From Flavobacterium lacus (lineage in GTDB: Bacteria; Bacteroidota; Bacteroidia; Flavobacteriales; Flavobacteriaceae): DNA of 64,000 nucleotides. The notes under the pieces were generated by a model. That model ran no database searches, had not been told where the DNA came from, and saw only the letters and a program-made list of their open reading frames with translations. The translations under genes were made by a program, and so were the position numbers. Of the stretch, positions 8,800-18,806 are shown one piece after another. The stretch's first letter is position 1. Every line of letters starts with the position of its first letter. The stretch is from NCBI RefSeq assembly GCF_003268815.1, contig NZ_QLSV01000016.1:1-64000 (forward strand), read 5' to 3'.

Positions 8800-10184
8800 T
8801 GACTCAGGTTAAAACCGAAATAATTCCCTCTAAGCAAACATTTGTAGGCGAAACGAAGTCAATTGACTACAAAGCAATTTGTGTTTTTGCAGCGACCGGT
8901 TTTTTTCTAGATCAAGATACTTATTTTAAGGAACAAAGAGTTCTAAAACCCGGATTTCAATATACCTTAGATAAAGAAACAATTCTTGTAGAAAAGAATT
9001 ATTTCAAATGGCATTATTCGCCTATTGAAAGACCTTTTGAACAAGTAGTAAAAGAATTTGCAACACTTTTTGAAACGATAGTTAATGAACAAGTTGGCGA
9101 TAAAAAAGTTATTCTTCCGCTATCCGGCGGACTGGACAGCAGAACGCAAGCTGCGGCTCTTTATCATTTAAAAAAAGACGTAAGAAGTTATAGTTACGAA
9201 TTCGAAAACGGATTAAACGAAACGTATTTTGCTGAAAAAATAGCTCGAGTTTGCCAATTTCCTTTTGAAAAATGGATCATACCAAAAGGTTATTTATGGA
9301 AAGATATTGAAAAAATTGCTCGAATAAACCAATGTTATACAGAATTTACTCATCCGCGTCAAGCTGCTGTTTTAGACAAATTATCGGCAATGGGCGATAT
9401 TTTTTGTTTAGGTCATTGGGGTGATGTGCTTTTTGATGACATGAAAGTAGATGATCTTCTTCCGTTTGATGAACAAGTCGATTTAATGGCTAAAAAAGTG
9501 CTAAAAAAAGGCGGATTAATTTTAGGAAAAAAACTCTGGGAATCGTGGGGAATTGAAGGTGATTTTGAAACTTATTTGAAAGAAAGAATCTGTAACTTAC
9601 TGAAAGAAATATATATTCCTGAAAGTGCCAATGCACAAATTAGAGCCTTCAAAAGCTTATATTGGGCACCACGATGGACAAGTATAAATTTATCTTTTTT
9701 TGAATCAGTCAAGCCCATAACGTTGCCTTATTACGATAATCGTATGTGTGAATTTATTTGTTCTGTACCCGAAAAATATTTAGCCGGACGACAAATTCAA
9801 ATTGCTTATCTAAAAATGAGAAATCCTGTTTTAGCAAAAATTGCTTGGCAAGATCACCGGCCATTTAACCTATATAATTATCATTTCAATAAATTTCCGT
9901 TTAATTTACCTTACCGTTTATTCAAAAAAATCGATAGAGAATTTATCACCAAAAATAAAGTAGTCAATAACTATGAAAATCAATTTTTGGGAGATGATAA
10001 TGAACGAAATTTAAAGTATTGGTTGTTTCAAAATAAAGATTTTCAGAATTTTATCGATCCAAAACTTACACTGGAAATGGTTGATAATTTTAAAGGTAAA
10101 GAATCATTAAAATATTCCCATCCAATAAGTACTTTATTAACGCTTTCGCTTTTTATGCATTTACATAATCATGAGAAAGTTTAA
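8799..10184 (+). CDS. Asparagine-synthase-like ATP-pyrophosphatase without a functional glutaminase domain
   Basis: The 461-residue protein has the PP-loop SGGLDS at residues 109-114, which adenylates a carboxylate, and ends in an all-helical asparagine-synthase-like domain. Real asparagine synthetase B starts with a catalytic Cys and a ~200-residue class II amidotransferase domain; here only about 100 residues precede the PP-loop, no Cys follows the initiator Met, and the visible part resembles only the end of that domain (VLKPGFQYTL). Such proteins are common in polysaccharide clusters and may amidate or otherwise modify a uronic acid or peptide group using free ammonia or another amine. 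That role is inferred. It overlaps the next gene by 14 bp. Confidence 0.75.
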   Translation: MTQVKTEIIPSKQTFVGETKSIDYKAICVFAATGFFLDQDTYFKEQRVLKPGFQYTLDKETILVEKNYFKWHYSPIERPFEQVVKEFATLFETIVNEQVGDKKVILPLSGGLDSRTQAAALYHLKKDVRSYSYEFENGLNETYFAEKIARVCQFPFEKWIIPKGYLWKDIEKIARINQCYTEFTHPRQAAVLDKLSAMGDIFCLGHWGDVLFDDMKVDDLLPFDEQVDLMAKKVLKKGGLILGKKLWESWGIEGDFETYLKERICNLLKEIYIPESANAQIRAFKSLYWAPRWTSINLSFFESVKPITLPYYDNRMCEFICSVPEKYLAGRQIQIAYLKMRNPVLAKIAWQDHRPFNLYNYHFNKFPFNLPYRLFKKIDREFITKNKVVNNYENQFLGDDNERNLKYWLFQNKDFQNFIDPKLTLEMVDNFKGKESLKYSHPISTLLTLSLFMHLHNHEKV

Positions 10185-11352
10185 AATAGCCATTTACTGC
10201 GGAGAAATCCCACCGCCAACCTTTATCGATCGATTGATAAATGGGTTGGCTGAAAAGGGAAATAAGCTAATCCTTGTAGGCAAACTTACTCGAAAGGTTT
10301 CTTACAAATCGAATCATGTAAAAATTATAGGCTACTCAGGTAAAATAAGTAAAACTTTCATTTTACTCTATTATTCAGTATTACTTTCGTTATTTCAAAA
10401 TAAAGAAAAGAAAAAATTAAAAAATTGGATGGAATTGAATTCAAAATACAATAATATTTCTAAAATTCGATATTATCCTATCCTATATAATAGGCCGGAT
10501 GTGTTTCATTTACAATGGATTAAAGGGATTGAAGATTGGGTTTGGGTTAGAGAGTTTGATATCAAATTAATTGTAAGCCTTCGTGGAGCTCATATCAATT
10601 ACACTCCCATTTGCGAACCAAAATATGCTGAGATTTACAAAAGATATTTTCCGCTGGTTGATGGCTTTCATGGTGTTTCAAAAGCGATTATGCAAGAAGC
10701 AACAAAATATAATTCTACTCTAGAAAAATCTAAGGTTGTATATAGTGGCTTAAATACAAAAAAAATGTCATTTAATTTGACAAAAAAATCAGTTGAACAT
10801 CTTCAGATACTTTCTGTTGGCAGAAACCATTGGAAAAAGGGATATCGATATGCATTGGATTGCATGCGGATTTTAAAAGACAGAAATGTTAAATTTACCT
10901 ACACTATAGTTGGAGTAGACGAAGATGAAGAATTACTTTTTCAACGAAAGCAATTAGACTTGCTTAAGGAGGTTTTTTTTGTCCCTAAATTGGGATTTAA
11001 TGATGTAATTGAAAAAATGAAAAAGGCAAATATGTTGCTTTTACCAAGTTTAGAAGAAGGTATTGCCAACGTTGTTTTAGAGGCTATGGCAATCGGAACA
11101 GTGGTGGTTTCATCCGATTGTGGCGGAATGAAAGAAGTAATAAAACACAATGAAAACGGCTTTTTGGTTCCGGTAAGAAATTCAAAAGATATGGCTCAAG
11201 CAATTCTTGATGCCTCCCAACTTTCTGAATCTGAAAGTTCAAAAATGCTGTTGTCAGCTAGGGATCAGATTGAAAAACAACATTATGAAAAAAATATGAT
11301 TCACGGTATACTAACTCTTTATAAACATTCTTATGAGTTTAAAAACAGCTAG
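10171..11352 (+). CDS. Family 4 glycosyltransferase
   Basis: GT-B fold, 393 residues. Features seen are EIPPPTF near the N-terminus, VGRNHWKKGYRYAL at the start of the second domain and LEEGIANVVLEAMAIG with the conserved glutamate pair. The motif order is normal and nothing is missing. Overlaps on both sides (14 and 20 bp) suggest one polycistronic message. Closely related in its domain motifs to the next gene, so the two may be an old duplication. Confidence 0.88.
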   Translation: MRKFKIAIYCGEIPPPTFIDRLINGLAEKGNKLILVGKLTRKVSYKSNHVKIIGYSGKISKTFILLYYSVLLSLFQNKEKKKLKNWMELNSKYNNISKIRYYPILYNRPDVFHLQWIKGIEDWVWVREFDIKLIVSLRGAHINYTPICEPKYAEIYKRYFPLVDGFHGVSKAIMQEATKYNSTLEKSKVVYSGLNTKKMSFNLTKKSVEHLQILSVGRNHWKKGYRYALDCMRILKDRNVKFTYTIVGVDEDEELLFQRKQLDLLKEVFFVPKLGFNDVIEKMKKANMLLLPSLEEGIANVVLEAMAIGTVVVSSDCGGMKEVIKHNENGFLVPVRNSKDMAQAILDASQLSESESSKMLLSARDQIEKQHYEKNMIHGILTLYKHSYEFKNS

Positions 11353-12517
11353 TCGTATCGGTTTGGTTTTGCCAAATATTCCTAACTACTCAGAAACCTT
11401 TTTTAATTCAAAAATAAAAGGGCTTCAAGAGAATGGTTTTGAGGTTATTTTATTTTCAAACAGTAAATATAGAAATGTTCATCCAACCTGTGAAACTAGT
11501 TTTGCTCCCAATTTTTCAAAGCGATTTGGTTTGATTTTTGATATTTTATTCGCCATAATCAATTGTCTTAAAAATATAAAATCAACCATAAAACTTTTTA
11601 AACTCAATCGAGAAGATGGTTTAAGTTGTAAAAATTCAATTAAAAATTGTTTAATTAATAGTCATTTTTTATCACACAAATTAACTTGGTTGCATTTTGG
11701 TTTCGGGACAATGGCTTTGCAAAGTGAGAATGTAGCCGAAGCTATTGGAGCAAAAATGGCGGTTAGTTTTAGAGGATTTGATTTGTATATTTATCCTGCA
11801 AAGTTTCCTACGTGTTATAATTTGTTGTTTTCCAAAAAAGTAAAATACCATGTTTTATCAAATGAAATGAAAAATACGTTGATAGACTATCGAATTTCGA
11901 GTGATACTATTCACATCATCACACCAGCCATTAATATTGATTTTTTTCAACCCGAAGCAAGTGCTCAGGAACCAAATTCAGTCTTTCAATTTGTAACTGT
12001 TGGTCGTCTTCACTGGAAAAAAGGATTAGAATATACATTGGAAGCGTTTGCAATTTTGAAAAAACAAGAAATTCCTTTTCATTTTACAATAGTTGGTGAT
12101 GGGGTTGAAAAAGAAAAACTGATGTTTGCAGTGCATCAATTAAACCTTGAAGCAAATGTTACGTTTGCTGGGAAAATTCCGCATAATGAAGTAAAAAATC
12201 TTCTTGAAAAAAGCGATTTTTATATTCAATATAGCATTCAGGAAGGTTTTTGCAATGCGGTTTTAGAAGCTCAAGCAATGGGTTTGCTTTGCATCGTGAG
12301 TGACGCCGATGGTTTAAGTGAAAATGTTTTGCACAATGAAACTGGTTGGGTTGTTCCCAAAAGAAATCCAACTTTACTGGCTCAAAAAATGATAGAAACA
12401 ATTGATTTAAATGATACAGAAAAATCAAAAATAAGAGAAAATGCAATGGAAAGAGTGAAAAGTGAATTTAACTTAACCAAACAAGAAATAGAATTTAAAT
12501 TATTTTACACCGATTAA
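11333..12517 (+). CDS. Family 4 glycosyltransferase
   Basis: GT-B fold, 394 residues, of the colanic-acid/WcaL-like branch: the N-terminus has PNYSETFFNSKIKGLQ, the second domain VGRLHWKKGLEYTL and QEGFCNAVLEAQAMG. It shares the HWKKG loop with the preceding gene. It overlaps that gene by 20 bp, and the relic of an acyltransferase gene begins 13 bp after its stop. Confidence 0.88.
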   Translation: MSLKTASRIGLVLPNIPNYSETFFNSKIKGLQENGFEVILFSNSKYRNVHPTCETSFAPNFSKRFGLIFDILFAIINCLKNIKSTIKLFKLNREDGLSCKNSIKNCLINSHFLSHKLTWLHFGFGTMALQSENVAEAIGAKMAVSFRGFDLYIYPAKFPTCYNLLFSKKVKYHVLSNEMKNTLIDYRISSDTIHIITPAINIDFFQPEASAQEPNSVFQFVTVGRLHWKKGLEYTLEAFAILKKQEIPFHFTIVGDGVEKEKLMFAVHQLNLEANVTFAGKIPHNEVKNLLEKSDFYIQYSIQEGFCNAVLEAQAMGLLCIVSDADGLSENVLHNETGWVVPKRNPTLLAQKMIETIDLNDTEKSKIRENAMERVKSEFNLTKQEIEFKLFYTD

Positions 12518-12530
12518 TCAGTAACTAACT

Positions 12531-13061
12531 ATGCTATTTAATTCTATCGAATTTTTTGTACTTCTGTCGTTGGTTTTTGTGTTATATGTGTTGTTGCAAA
12601 AGCAAAAATTAGCATGGCAAAATGGACTGCTTTTAGTTGCTAATGACTATTTATATGGTTGTTGGTATTGGCGTTTCCTATTCTCCCAAATTCGAGGCAA
12701 AGATTTCCATACTACGAATGAATTAAATAATAACACCCAACAGGTTTATTTTACTTTCTGATATCAGTCAGTTGATGAAAATTTTAAAAATAAAATTTTT
12801 GCTTTAAATAATCCATATTTATTCAAAATAATCGATTTTTGCACTGATAATCAAATTGAATTACTGTTATATCAATCACCAATGTCAAATATAAATGTCA
12901 CATATCCTCCGAATAATAAGGTTTTAAATCATTCCTTACGTTTTAATTCTAGTGATTTATTTTATGACTACATTCATGTGAATCAAAAAGACAGAAAAAT
13001 TTGTTCAGAACAATTCGCAACTTTTTTGATAAAGGGACACGATAGAAACAACACCAAATGA
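12531..13061 (+). pseudogene. Fused relic of an MBOAT O-acyltransferase and its SGNH-type partner
   Basis: One frame runs from the ATG at 12531 to the TGA at 13059-13061, broken only by TGA at 12759-12761. The first ~50 residues match the N-terminus of AlgI/MBOAT acyltransferases (LFNSIEFF, QNGLLLVA, YGCWYWRFL), which then stops abruptly. After the in-frame stop the residues IIDFCTDNQIELLLYQSPM and YDYIHVNQKDRK look like the C-terminal third of the SGNH/GDSL-like protein usually encoded right after the MBOAT gene. The simplest reading is a large internal deletion joining both genes, followed by decay. The intact pair would O-acetylate the glycan. Assignment of the second half is less certain than the first. 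Confidence 0.65.
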
Positions 13062-14401
13062 TTTTTAATTTTATAAAATATCAAATACCAATTTGGTATT
13101 ATAATTTAAAACCATCCTCAGATTTTGGTTATTTTCCTACAGAAAAGCAGTTAGAAGAAAATCAATTCGTTTTACAAAAGGACTTGCGGTATGTTTCAGA
13201 GGAAAGCCAAAAAAGAGATTTGGCATGGACTGCATTTCAATCGGGTTTTATAAATAAAAACTACAAACCGGGTTTAAATATATGGACGTCAGTAAAATTA
13301 CCGTTAGAGGATGAGTATTTATTTTTGAGAAAAAATTTCCATAAAGCTTGGGTAGTTTACACTTTGATTATTAGAATTATTACATTTCACAACCCGATAA
13401 AAGAAGTCTTAGGTTTTTTAAAACATAAAACGGTTAAGCGACAAGATTATTCAAAGCAAGTTTATGAATATTCTGATTACAACGATTTTAAAAGTCAGTT
13501 AATTAACTCAAATCCGTTGGTATCTGTAGTCATTCCTACATTAAATCGTTATCAGTATTTGAAAGATGTTTTTTTAGATTTAGAAAAACAAACCTACAGG
13601 AACTTTGAGGTTATCGTTGTAGATCAAACTGATGATTTTAAAGAAGAATTTTATGGCGGATGGAATTTTGATTTAAAGTATTGGTTCCAAAAAGAAAAAG
13701 CACTCTGGAAAGCCAGAAATGAAGCGATTAAGTCTGCAAAAGGGGAATTAATTTTGTTGTATGATGATGATTCTTTAGTTGATGATAATTGGATAGAAGA
13801 ACATTTGAAATGTTTGGATTATTTTAACGCCGATTTATCTTCCGGTGTTTCATTAAGTGTTGTTGGGGCAGAAGTTCCAAGCGATTATAGTTACTTTAAG
13901 TGGAGTGCCCAATTAGACACTGGAAATGTTTTGCTAAAAAAAGAAATATTCTATAAAATCGGTTTTTTTGATTTACAGTTTGAAAAACAACGTATGGGCG
14001 ATGGTGAATATGGATTGCGTTGTTATTTAAATGGTTATAAAAATATATCAAACTATAAAGCAAAACGCATTCATTTGAAAGTAAGTGAAGGCGGATTAAG
14101 ACAAATGGGAAGTTGGGATGGATGGCGACCTAAAAAACTTTTTGGACCAAGACCTGTGCCGAGTGTTTTGTATCTTTCGAGAAAATATTTTGGGAAAGAT
14201 TTATCAAGACTTTATTTATTAAAAACGATTATTCCATCTTTAGTTCCTTATAAATTGAAAAAGAACAAAAATTTGAAAGTAATTAGTTTTTTTTTAATTC
14301 CATTTGTTTTTCCTTTAATTTGTTATCAAATTTATAAATCATGGAATTTAGCCAGTAGCAAACTTGAACATGATTTTCTCACACCAAAAAATATAAAATG
14401 A
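13058..14401 (+). CDS. Family 2 glycosyltransferase with a 150-residue N-terminal extension
   Basis: The GT-A domain starts at VSVVIPTLNR (155-164), has VVDQTDD in the nucleotide loop and YDDDS with metal-binding aspartates at 236-238. The product is 447 residues: about 150 residues come before the GT domain and have no motif I recognise, and a hydrophobic stretch near residues 408-425 (SFFLIPFVFPLICYQI) may anchor the C-terminus to the membrane. The start overlaps the stop of the preceding relic (ATGA), evidence that the relic was once a translated operon member. Confidence 0.83.
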   Translation: MIFNFIKYQIPIWYYNLKPSSDFGYFPTEKQLEENQFVLQKDLRYVSEESQKRDLAWTAFQSGFINKNYKPGLNIWTSVKLPLEDEYLFLRKNFHKAWVVYTLIIRIITFHNPIKEVLGFLKHKTVKRQDYSKQVYEYSDYNDFKSQLINSNPLVSVVIPTLNRYQYLKDVFLDLEKQTYRNFEVIVVDQTDDFKEEFYGGWNFDLKYWFQKEKALWKARNEAIKSAKGELILLYDDDSLVDDNWIEEHLKCLDYFNADLSSGVSLSVVGAEVPSDYSYFKWSAQLDTGNVLLKKEIFYKIGFFDLQFEKQRMGDGEYGLRCYLNGYKNISNYKAKRIHLKVSEGGLRQMGSWDGWRPKKLFGPRPVPSVLYLSRKYFGKDLSRLYLLKTIIPSLVPYKLKKNKNLKVISFFLIPFVFPLICYQIYKSWNLASSKLEHDFLTPKNIK

Positions 14402-15201
14402 ACAAATTAATAATCTTTCTATATTCCATTTTACCAAAGAAAACAATTCTTTTTCTTGGTAGAAGTAGGTTACTCAAAAAATTAAGAAATACAGTTTTAA
14501 GACCAAATAACAAAGATGTTGTTATCTCTCTTTTTGTTAAGTGGGGTAAAGGAGGCTTTCATTTTTTTGCATCTCCTAAAGTAGTCGTTAAAGCTAAAAA
14601 TAAAGGAATTGAAAATACTTTATTGAAAAATGCTCTTTTTTTATTTGATAAATTTTCAATTTCAACACCCACAATTATTGATGTTGGAGCTAATTATGGC
14701 TTCATAAGTTTAGCATTAAGTACAAATTTATCAAAGGATTCAATTGTTTTTTCTTTTGAGCCACATCCACAGTTAGTTGAAGCTTTTAAAAAAAGTATTA
14801 TAAAAAATAACATTAAGAATATCCATTTAGAAAATGTTGCGGTTGGAGATTTAAGAAATAGAATAAGTTTAAACCTAATGGGGCAAACTAGTAATATTCT
14901 TGATACAGGAATTGAAGTTGTTGAAAAGATAGAAATTGATCAAATATTTTTAGATGATTATTTTCTTTCCAATCAAATTAAGCCGGATTTTGTTAAAATT
15001 GACGTTGACGGTTATGAACTTAACGTTCTTAAAGGAATGAAAAATACAATTGCAAAATATTTGCCCATATTGGTCGTGGAGTCAAATGGTAATCATGAAA
15101 TAATAGATTTTCTAAAACAATACGATTACGATCTATTTGACCTAAATTTATCAAAATTTGAGGGAATACCAAATAATATTTTTTGTGTTAAGAGAAACTA
15201 A
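14398..15201 (+). CDS. FkbM-family methyltransferase
   Basis: Class I SAM-dependent O-methyltransferase of the FkbM type, 267 residues. The SAM loop IIDVGANYGF is at residues 93-102, followed by FSFEPHPQ with the ribose-binding acidic residue, then the hallmark KIDVDGYELNVLKG near residue 200. FkbM enzymes methylate sugar hydroxyls in many surface glycans. It overlaps the preceding glycosyltransferase by four bases. With the gene at 2703 this gives the locus two potential methylation steps. Confidence 0.9.
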   Translation: MNKLIIFLYSILPKKTILFLGRSRLLKKLRNTVLRPNNKDVVISLFVKWGKGGFHFFASPKVVVKAKNKGIENTLLKNALFLFDKFSISTPTIIDVGANYGFISLALSTNLSKDSIVFSFEPHPQLVEAFKKSIIKNNIKNIHLENVAVGDLRNRISLNLMGQTSNILDTGIEVVEKIEIDQIFLDDYFLSNQIKPDFVKIDVDGYELNVLKGMKNTIAKYLPILVVESNGNHEIIDFLKQYDYDLFDLNLSKFEGIPNNIFCVKRN

Positions 15202-15206
15202 AAAAG

Positions 15207-16304
15207 TTGAATAAAAAAATTCTAATTATAACCTCCGAATTTCCACCTTTACCGGGAGGAATAGGAAATCATGCATTCCTATTATCAAAGTATTTACAAA
15301 TTAATAAGTACTTGATAAAAGTGATTACAAATCACAGAACTAATAATCCAATTGATGAATGTGTTTTTGACAACAATCAATCATTTGATGTAGTTCGGAT
15401 TAAAAGATACAAAATTGTATTAATTACCTATTTTTCCAGATTTATAAATGTAATTAAAAACATCAAAAACAGTGAAATTGTTTTAGCCTCTGGAAAGTTT
15501 TCGTTGTGGTGTGCTGGTGTCGCAAAACTTTTTTATGGTAATAAAAAATATATTGCCATTATTCACGGATCGGAGGTTAACTTTGGCGGTTTCATGTCTA
15601 AAAAACTGACTTATTGGAGTTTAAGTAAAATGGATGAAATAATTGCTGTTTCTCAATTCACAAAAGATTTAGCATTAAAAAATAACAAAAATTTAAAAAT
15701 TCAAGTTATACATAACGGTTTTGAGGTCAATCAGTATAATAATAAAATTAATGCTATTAGAGGTAACCCGTCAGTAATTACTGTGGGAAATGTTTCCAAA
15801 AGAAAAGGACAAATTAATTTTATAAAAGCTATTCCAAGAGTTGTAAATTCTTTTCCTGATATACACTATCACATAGTAGGGGTGCCCTCTGAAAAAGATG
15901 ATTTATCTCTTTTAGCTCAAAAATTGAATATTAGCCAACATCTAACTTTTCACGGTCTTGTGTCTGATGAAGAAAAATTTAAACTATTGAATGCTTCTAC
16001 TATATTTATAATGTTAAGTAACACCATAGATAAAGGTGAAGTCGAAGGGTTTGGAATTGCAATATTAGAAGCAAATTCTCTAGGTATTCCTGCTATTGGG
16101 TCACTCGGATCGGGTATTAACGAGGCTATAAAATCGGGTTATAGTGGTATTTTGGTTAATCCCAATAGTTCAGAAGAAATTGAGCAAGCTTTGACTGAAA
16201 TAGTAACTAACTATCAGGCTTTTAGCTTAAACTCCAAAGAGTGGGCTACTAATTTTAATTGGAGTTTTATTGTAAAAAAATATCTAACAGTATTAGAATC
16301 ATGA
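15207..16304 (+). CDS. Family 4 glycosyltransferase, TTG start
   Basis: GT-B fold, 365 residues. The N-terminal EFPPLPGGIGNHAF glycine loop fits the Bacteroidota GT4 pattern, and the C-terminal half has VGNVSKRKGQINFI and EVEGFGIAILEANSLG. The apparent start is TTG at 15207, which places the first strand (KKILIITSEFPP) at the usual distance; no ATG is available upstream in frame after the previous stop, only 5 bp away. Confidence 0.85.
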   Translation: MNKKILIITSEFPPLPGGIGNHAFLLSKYLQINKYLIKVITNHRTNNPIDECVFDNNQSFDVVRIKRYKIVLITYFSRFINVIKNIKNSEIVLASGKFSLWCAGVAKLFYGNKKYIAIIHGSEVNFGGFMSKKLTYWSLSKMDEIIAVSQFTKDLALKNNKNLKIQVIHNGFEVNQYNNKINAIRGNPSVITVGNVSKRKGQINFIKAIPRVVNSFPDIHYHIVGVPSEKDDLSLLAQKLNISQHLTFHGLVSDEEKFKLLNASTIFIMLSNTIDKGEVEGFGIAILEANSLGIPAIGSLGSGINEAIKSGYSGILVNPNSSEEIEQALTEIVTNYQAFSLNSKEWATNFNWSFIVKKYLTVLES

Positions 16305-17437
16305 AGTTTAAAAAATTAGTTATCATTTCACACACTAGACACTATTTTTCAAATGGTAAAATTGTTGGTTGGGGTGCAACAGTGAATGAAGTTAATTTTA
16401 TAGCTGATTATTGGGACGAGGTAGTTCATATTGCCTGTTTTTATAAATCTCCTGCCGCAAATAGTTCCCTACCTTACTTAAAAGAGAATATAAAATATGT
16501 TCCCATTCCTGCGTATGGAGGAAAAAAAATTATTGATAAGCTTTTAATTTTTGTAAAAATCCCAATAATTATTTTTACAATATTGAAAAATCTACCTAAT
16601 GCAACAGAAGTTCAATTACGAGTGCCAACTTCAATGGGGTTATTTCTACTGCCTTTATTTTCTTATTTAATACCCAGACGATTTCTTTTTTGGGTAAAAT
16701 ATGCCGGAGATTGGGGGCAATTAAACCCACCATTATCTAATAGAATTCAGCGATATTGGTTAAAAAGGAATTGGTCTAAGTGTACAGTAACGATTAACGG
16801 TTTTTGGAAAAATCAGCCATCACATTGCAAATCTTTTGAGAATCCTTGTTTGATGGATGACGATATTGAACAGGGAAAAAGTATTGCTGACCAAAAAATT
16901 TTTGTTAAGCCATATAATTTTTGTTTCGTTGGAAGACTAGACGAAGTAAAAGGAGTTTCCAGAATTATTAATTCACTTAGAAACCTACCAATTGAAGATA
17001 TCAATGAAATTCATATTATTGGGGAAGGTAACAACTTGCAAAAATATATTAAAGAATCAGACTTTTTAAAAAATAAAATATTTTTTCATGGAGCACAAAA
17101 TAAACAGTTTGTTCATGAACAAATGAAAAAATCTCACTTTTTTTTGTTACCAAGTTATGCAGAAGGTTTCCCAAAAGTAGTAGCTGAAGCGGCATGTTAT
17201 GGAGTGATTCCAATTGTTTCGGATGTGGGCAGTATTTCACACTACATCAATGATGAAAATGGATTTTTATGGATGGTAAGTAAAACTGGACCAGGATATG
17301 AGACAGTTTTAATCAATGCGATGAAATCGGATCAAAATACCCTTCAAAAAAAATCAATGGAGATAGTCAAATTGGCAAAATTATTTACCTTTGGCAACTA
17401 CGTTAAAAAACTAAAATTCTACTTAGACAATAGGTAA
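16301..17437 (+). CDS. Family 4 glycosyltransferase
   Basis: GT-B fold, about 378 residues from the ATG at 16301, which overlaps the preceding stop as ATGA. A longer frame starting at a TTG at 16259 would only add shadow sequence of the previous gene. The C-terminal half has CFVGRLDEVKGVSRII and YAEGFPKVVAEAACYG. The N-terminal domain is more divergent (ISHTRHYF, WGATVNEV), so the acceptor may be unusual. Confidence 0.84.
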   Translation: MKFKKLVIISHTRHYFSNGKIVGWGATVNEVNFIADYWDEVVHIACFYKSPAANSSLPYLKENIKYVPIPAYGGKKIIDKLLIFVKIPIIIFTILKNLPNATEVQLRVPTSMGLFLLPLFSYLIPRRFLFWVKYAGDWGQLNPPLSNRIQRYWLKRNWSKCTVTINGFWKNQPSHCKSFENPCLMDDDIEQGKSIADQKIFVKPYNFCFVGRLDEVKGVSRIINSLRNLPIEDINEIHIIGEGNNLQKYIKESDFLKNKIFFHGAQNKQFVHEQMKKSHFFLLPSYAEGFPKVVAEAACYGVIPIVSDVGSISHYINDENGFLWMVSKTGPGYETVLINAMKSDQNTLQKKSMEIVKLAKLFTFGNYVKKLKFYLDNR

Positions 17438-17453
17438 ATTCAATGAATTAATA

Positions 17454-18806
17454 ATGAGTATTATATCCAACAAGGAAAGTACAATAAATACGTTGCCTCC
17501 AAAAGCAAATTTCTTTTATGTAGTAAGAAATAATGCTTATTTCATGTTGGTCTCTTTGATGATTTTTTCTTACTTCTACAATTTGCCAATTATTGGTTAT
17601 AGTGTGAAAGGAGATAATGAGTTACGTTTATATGATTTATTGGGTTTGATTGTGCTGACTCTCTTTTACGGAAATTATAAGTTTTATTACTATGTTATAC
17701 AAAAAGTAAATCCTCTAAAATGGCTCTACTGGTTTATATTATGGAGTACTTTCACAATTATTTCAACACTTCTTTTTGCCATTTTTATGGATAAAATGTC
17801 TGTTTTTTATCAATCGGTTTTGTATTTATATCATTTGTGGATATTTTTTGTTACTTCCGTATTACTTTATGTTATCTCTTTTGACAGGTATAAGTTGAAG
17901 CTTTTTGTAATTATAGTATTTTCCCTATCTTCTATTTCTTGTATTATCATTGCTCTACAAAACTTTAATCTTATTCCGTTTTTATGGAGTGATAATTATT
18001 ACAAAGGTTATAGAGGATTTTTGTCTGGTACTTTGGGTCCAAATAAAATAGTTACAGGGATGTTTTCCTTAATTAATTTTATTTTTGCGATAGGTGTTTT
18101 TTTTAATAAAAAACTCAATATTTCAAAAGTGTTTACCGTTTTTGTAATTGTAGTTAATATCTATGTTCTTTTATTGTCAGGTTCTAGAACCAGTTATTTG
18201 GGACTTTTAATTTTTATATTGTTTTTTTCTTTCTACAAAACCTCAAGTTTTATTTTCTTTGGTTTAATTGTTGGAAGCTTATTTGGGTTTCTTTTGACTT
18301 CCAACAATAATTTATATGAAAAAGTAGAGGAGGTAATTAGTGGAAGAGTTATTAATAAAATTGAAAACGATGAAGACATTGAAAACGCAAATGTCGGAGA
18401 GCTTTATCAGGATTTGGGTGCAGGAAGAGATAGGCTTTCGATTAATTATTTAAATTATATACTTGAAAATCCAGAGATAATTCCTTTTGGTTTGGGCTTC
18501 AATAACCGAACTACTAAAAGTTTCTCTGCCCATAATATGTACCTCAATGTAATCAAGGAATTGGGACTTGTAGGGTTTTATTTTTATTTTGGATGGCTAA
18601 TAAATTATCTTTTAATATCATTCAAAAAAAATAAGGGAGAAGCACTAGCATTGAAAGGGCTCGTTTTTTCTATGTTGGTGACACTTTTTTTTGGGGAACA
18701 TCTATATATTTACAGACCATTATTTGCAATTCTGGGCATATTTTTAGTGGTAGTTAATTTATTAATTTCATCTTTGCACGAAAATGAAACAATTACTTCA
18801 AAATAG
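17454..18806 (+). CDS. O-antigen polymerase/ligase-family membrane protein (Wzy/WaaL-like)
   Basis: A 450-residue protein made mostly of hydrophobic segments, about eleven to twelve, with one large soluble loop near residues 285-355. The run SGSRTSYLGLLIFI before that loop and SAHNMYLNVIKELGLVGFY after it are typical of the Wzy_C/O-antigen ligase family: an arginine next to a membrane helix and a loop histidine. It should act at the periplasmic face, either joining repeat units or moving glycan to an acceptor such as lipid A core or protein. The two activities cannot be separated by sequence. The start of the next gene lies 23 bp inside it. Confidence 0.82.
   Translation: MSIISNKESTINTLPPKANFFYVVRNNAYFMLVSLMIFSYFYNLPIIGYSVKGDNELRLYDLLGLIVLTLFYGNYKFYYYVIQKVNPLKWLYWFILWSTFTIISTLLFAIFMDKMSVFYQSVLYLYHLWIFFVTSVLLYVISFDRYKLKLFVIIVFSLSSISCIIIALQNFNLIPFLWSDNYYKGYRGFLSGTLGPNKIVTGMFSLINFIFAIGVFFNKKLNISKVFTVFVIVVNIYVLLLSGSRTSYLGLLIFILFFSFYKTSSFIFFGLIVGSLFGFLLTSNNNLYEKVEEVISGRVINKIENDEDIENANVGELYQDLGAGRDRLSINYLNYILENPEIIPFGLGFNNRTTKSFSAHNMYLNVIKELGLVGFYFYFGWLINYLLISFKKNKGEALALKGLVFSMLVTLFFGEHLYIYRPLFAILGIFLVVVNLLISSLHENETITSK

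Noticed and set aside
16259..16300. Longer N-terminus of the glycosyltransferase at 16301 from a TTG
   Set aside because: It is the end of the preceding gene read in another frame; the ATG at 16301 overlaps the stop as ATGA and begins the expected first strand.
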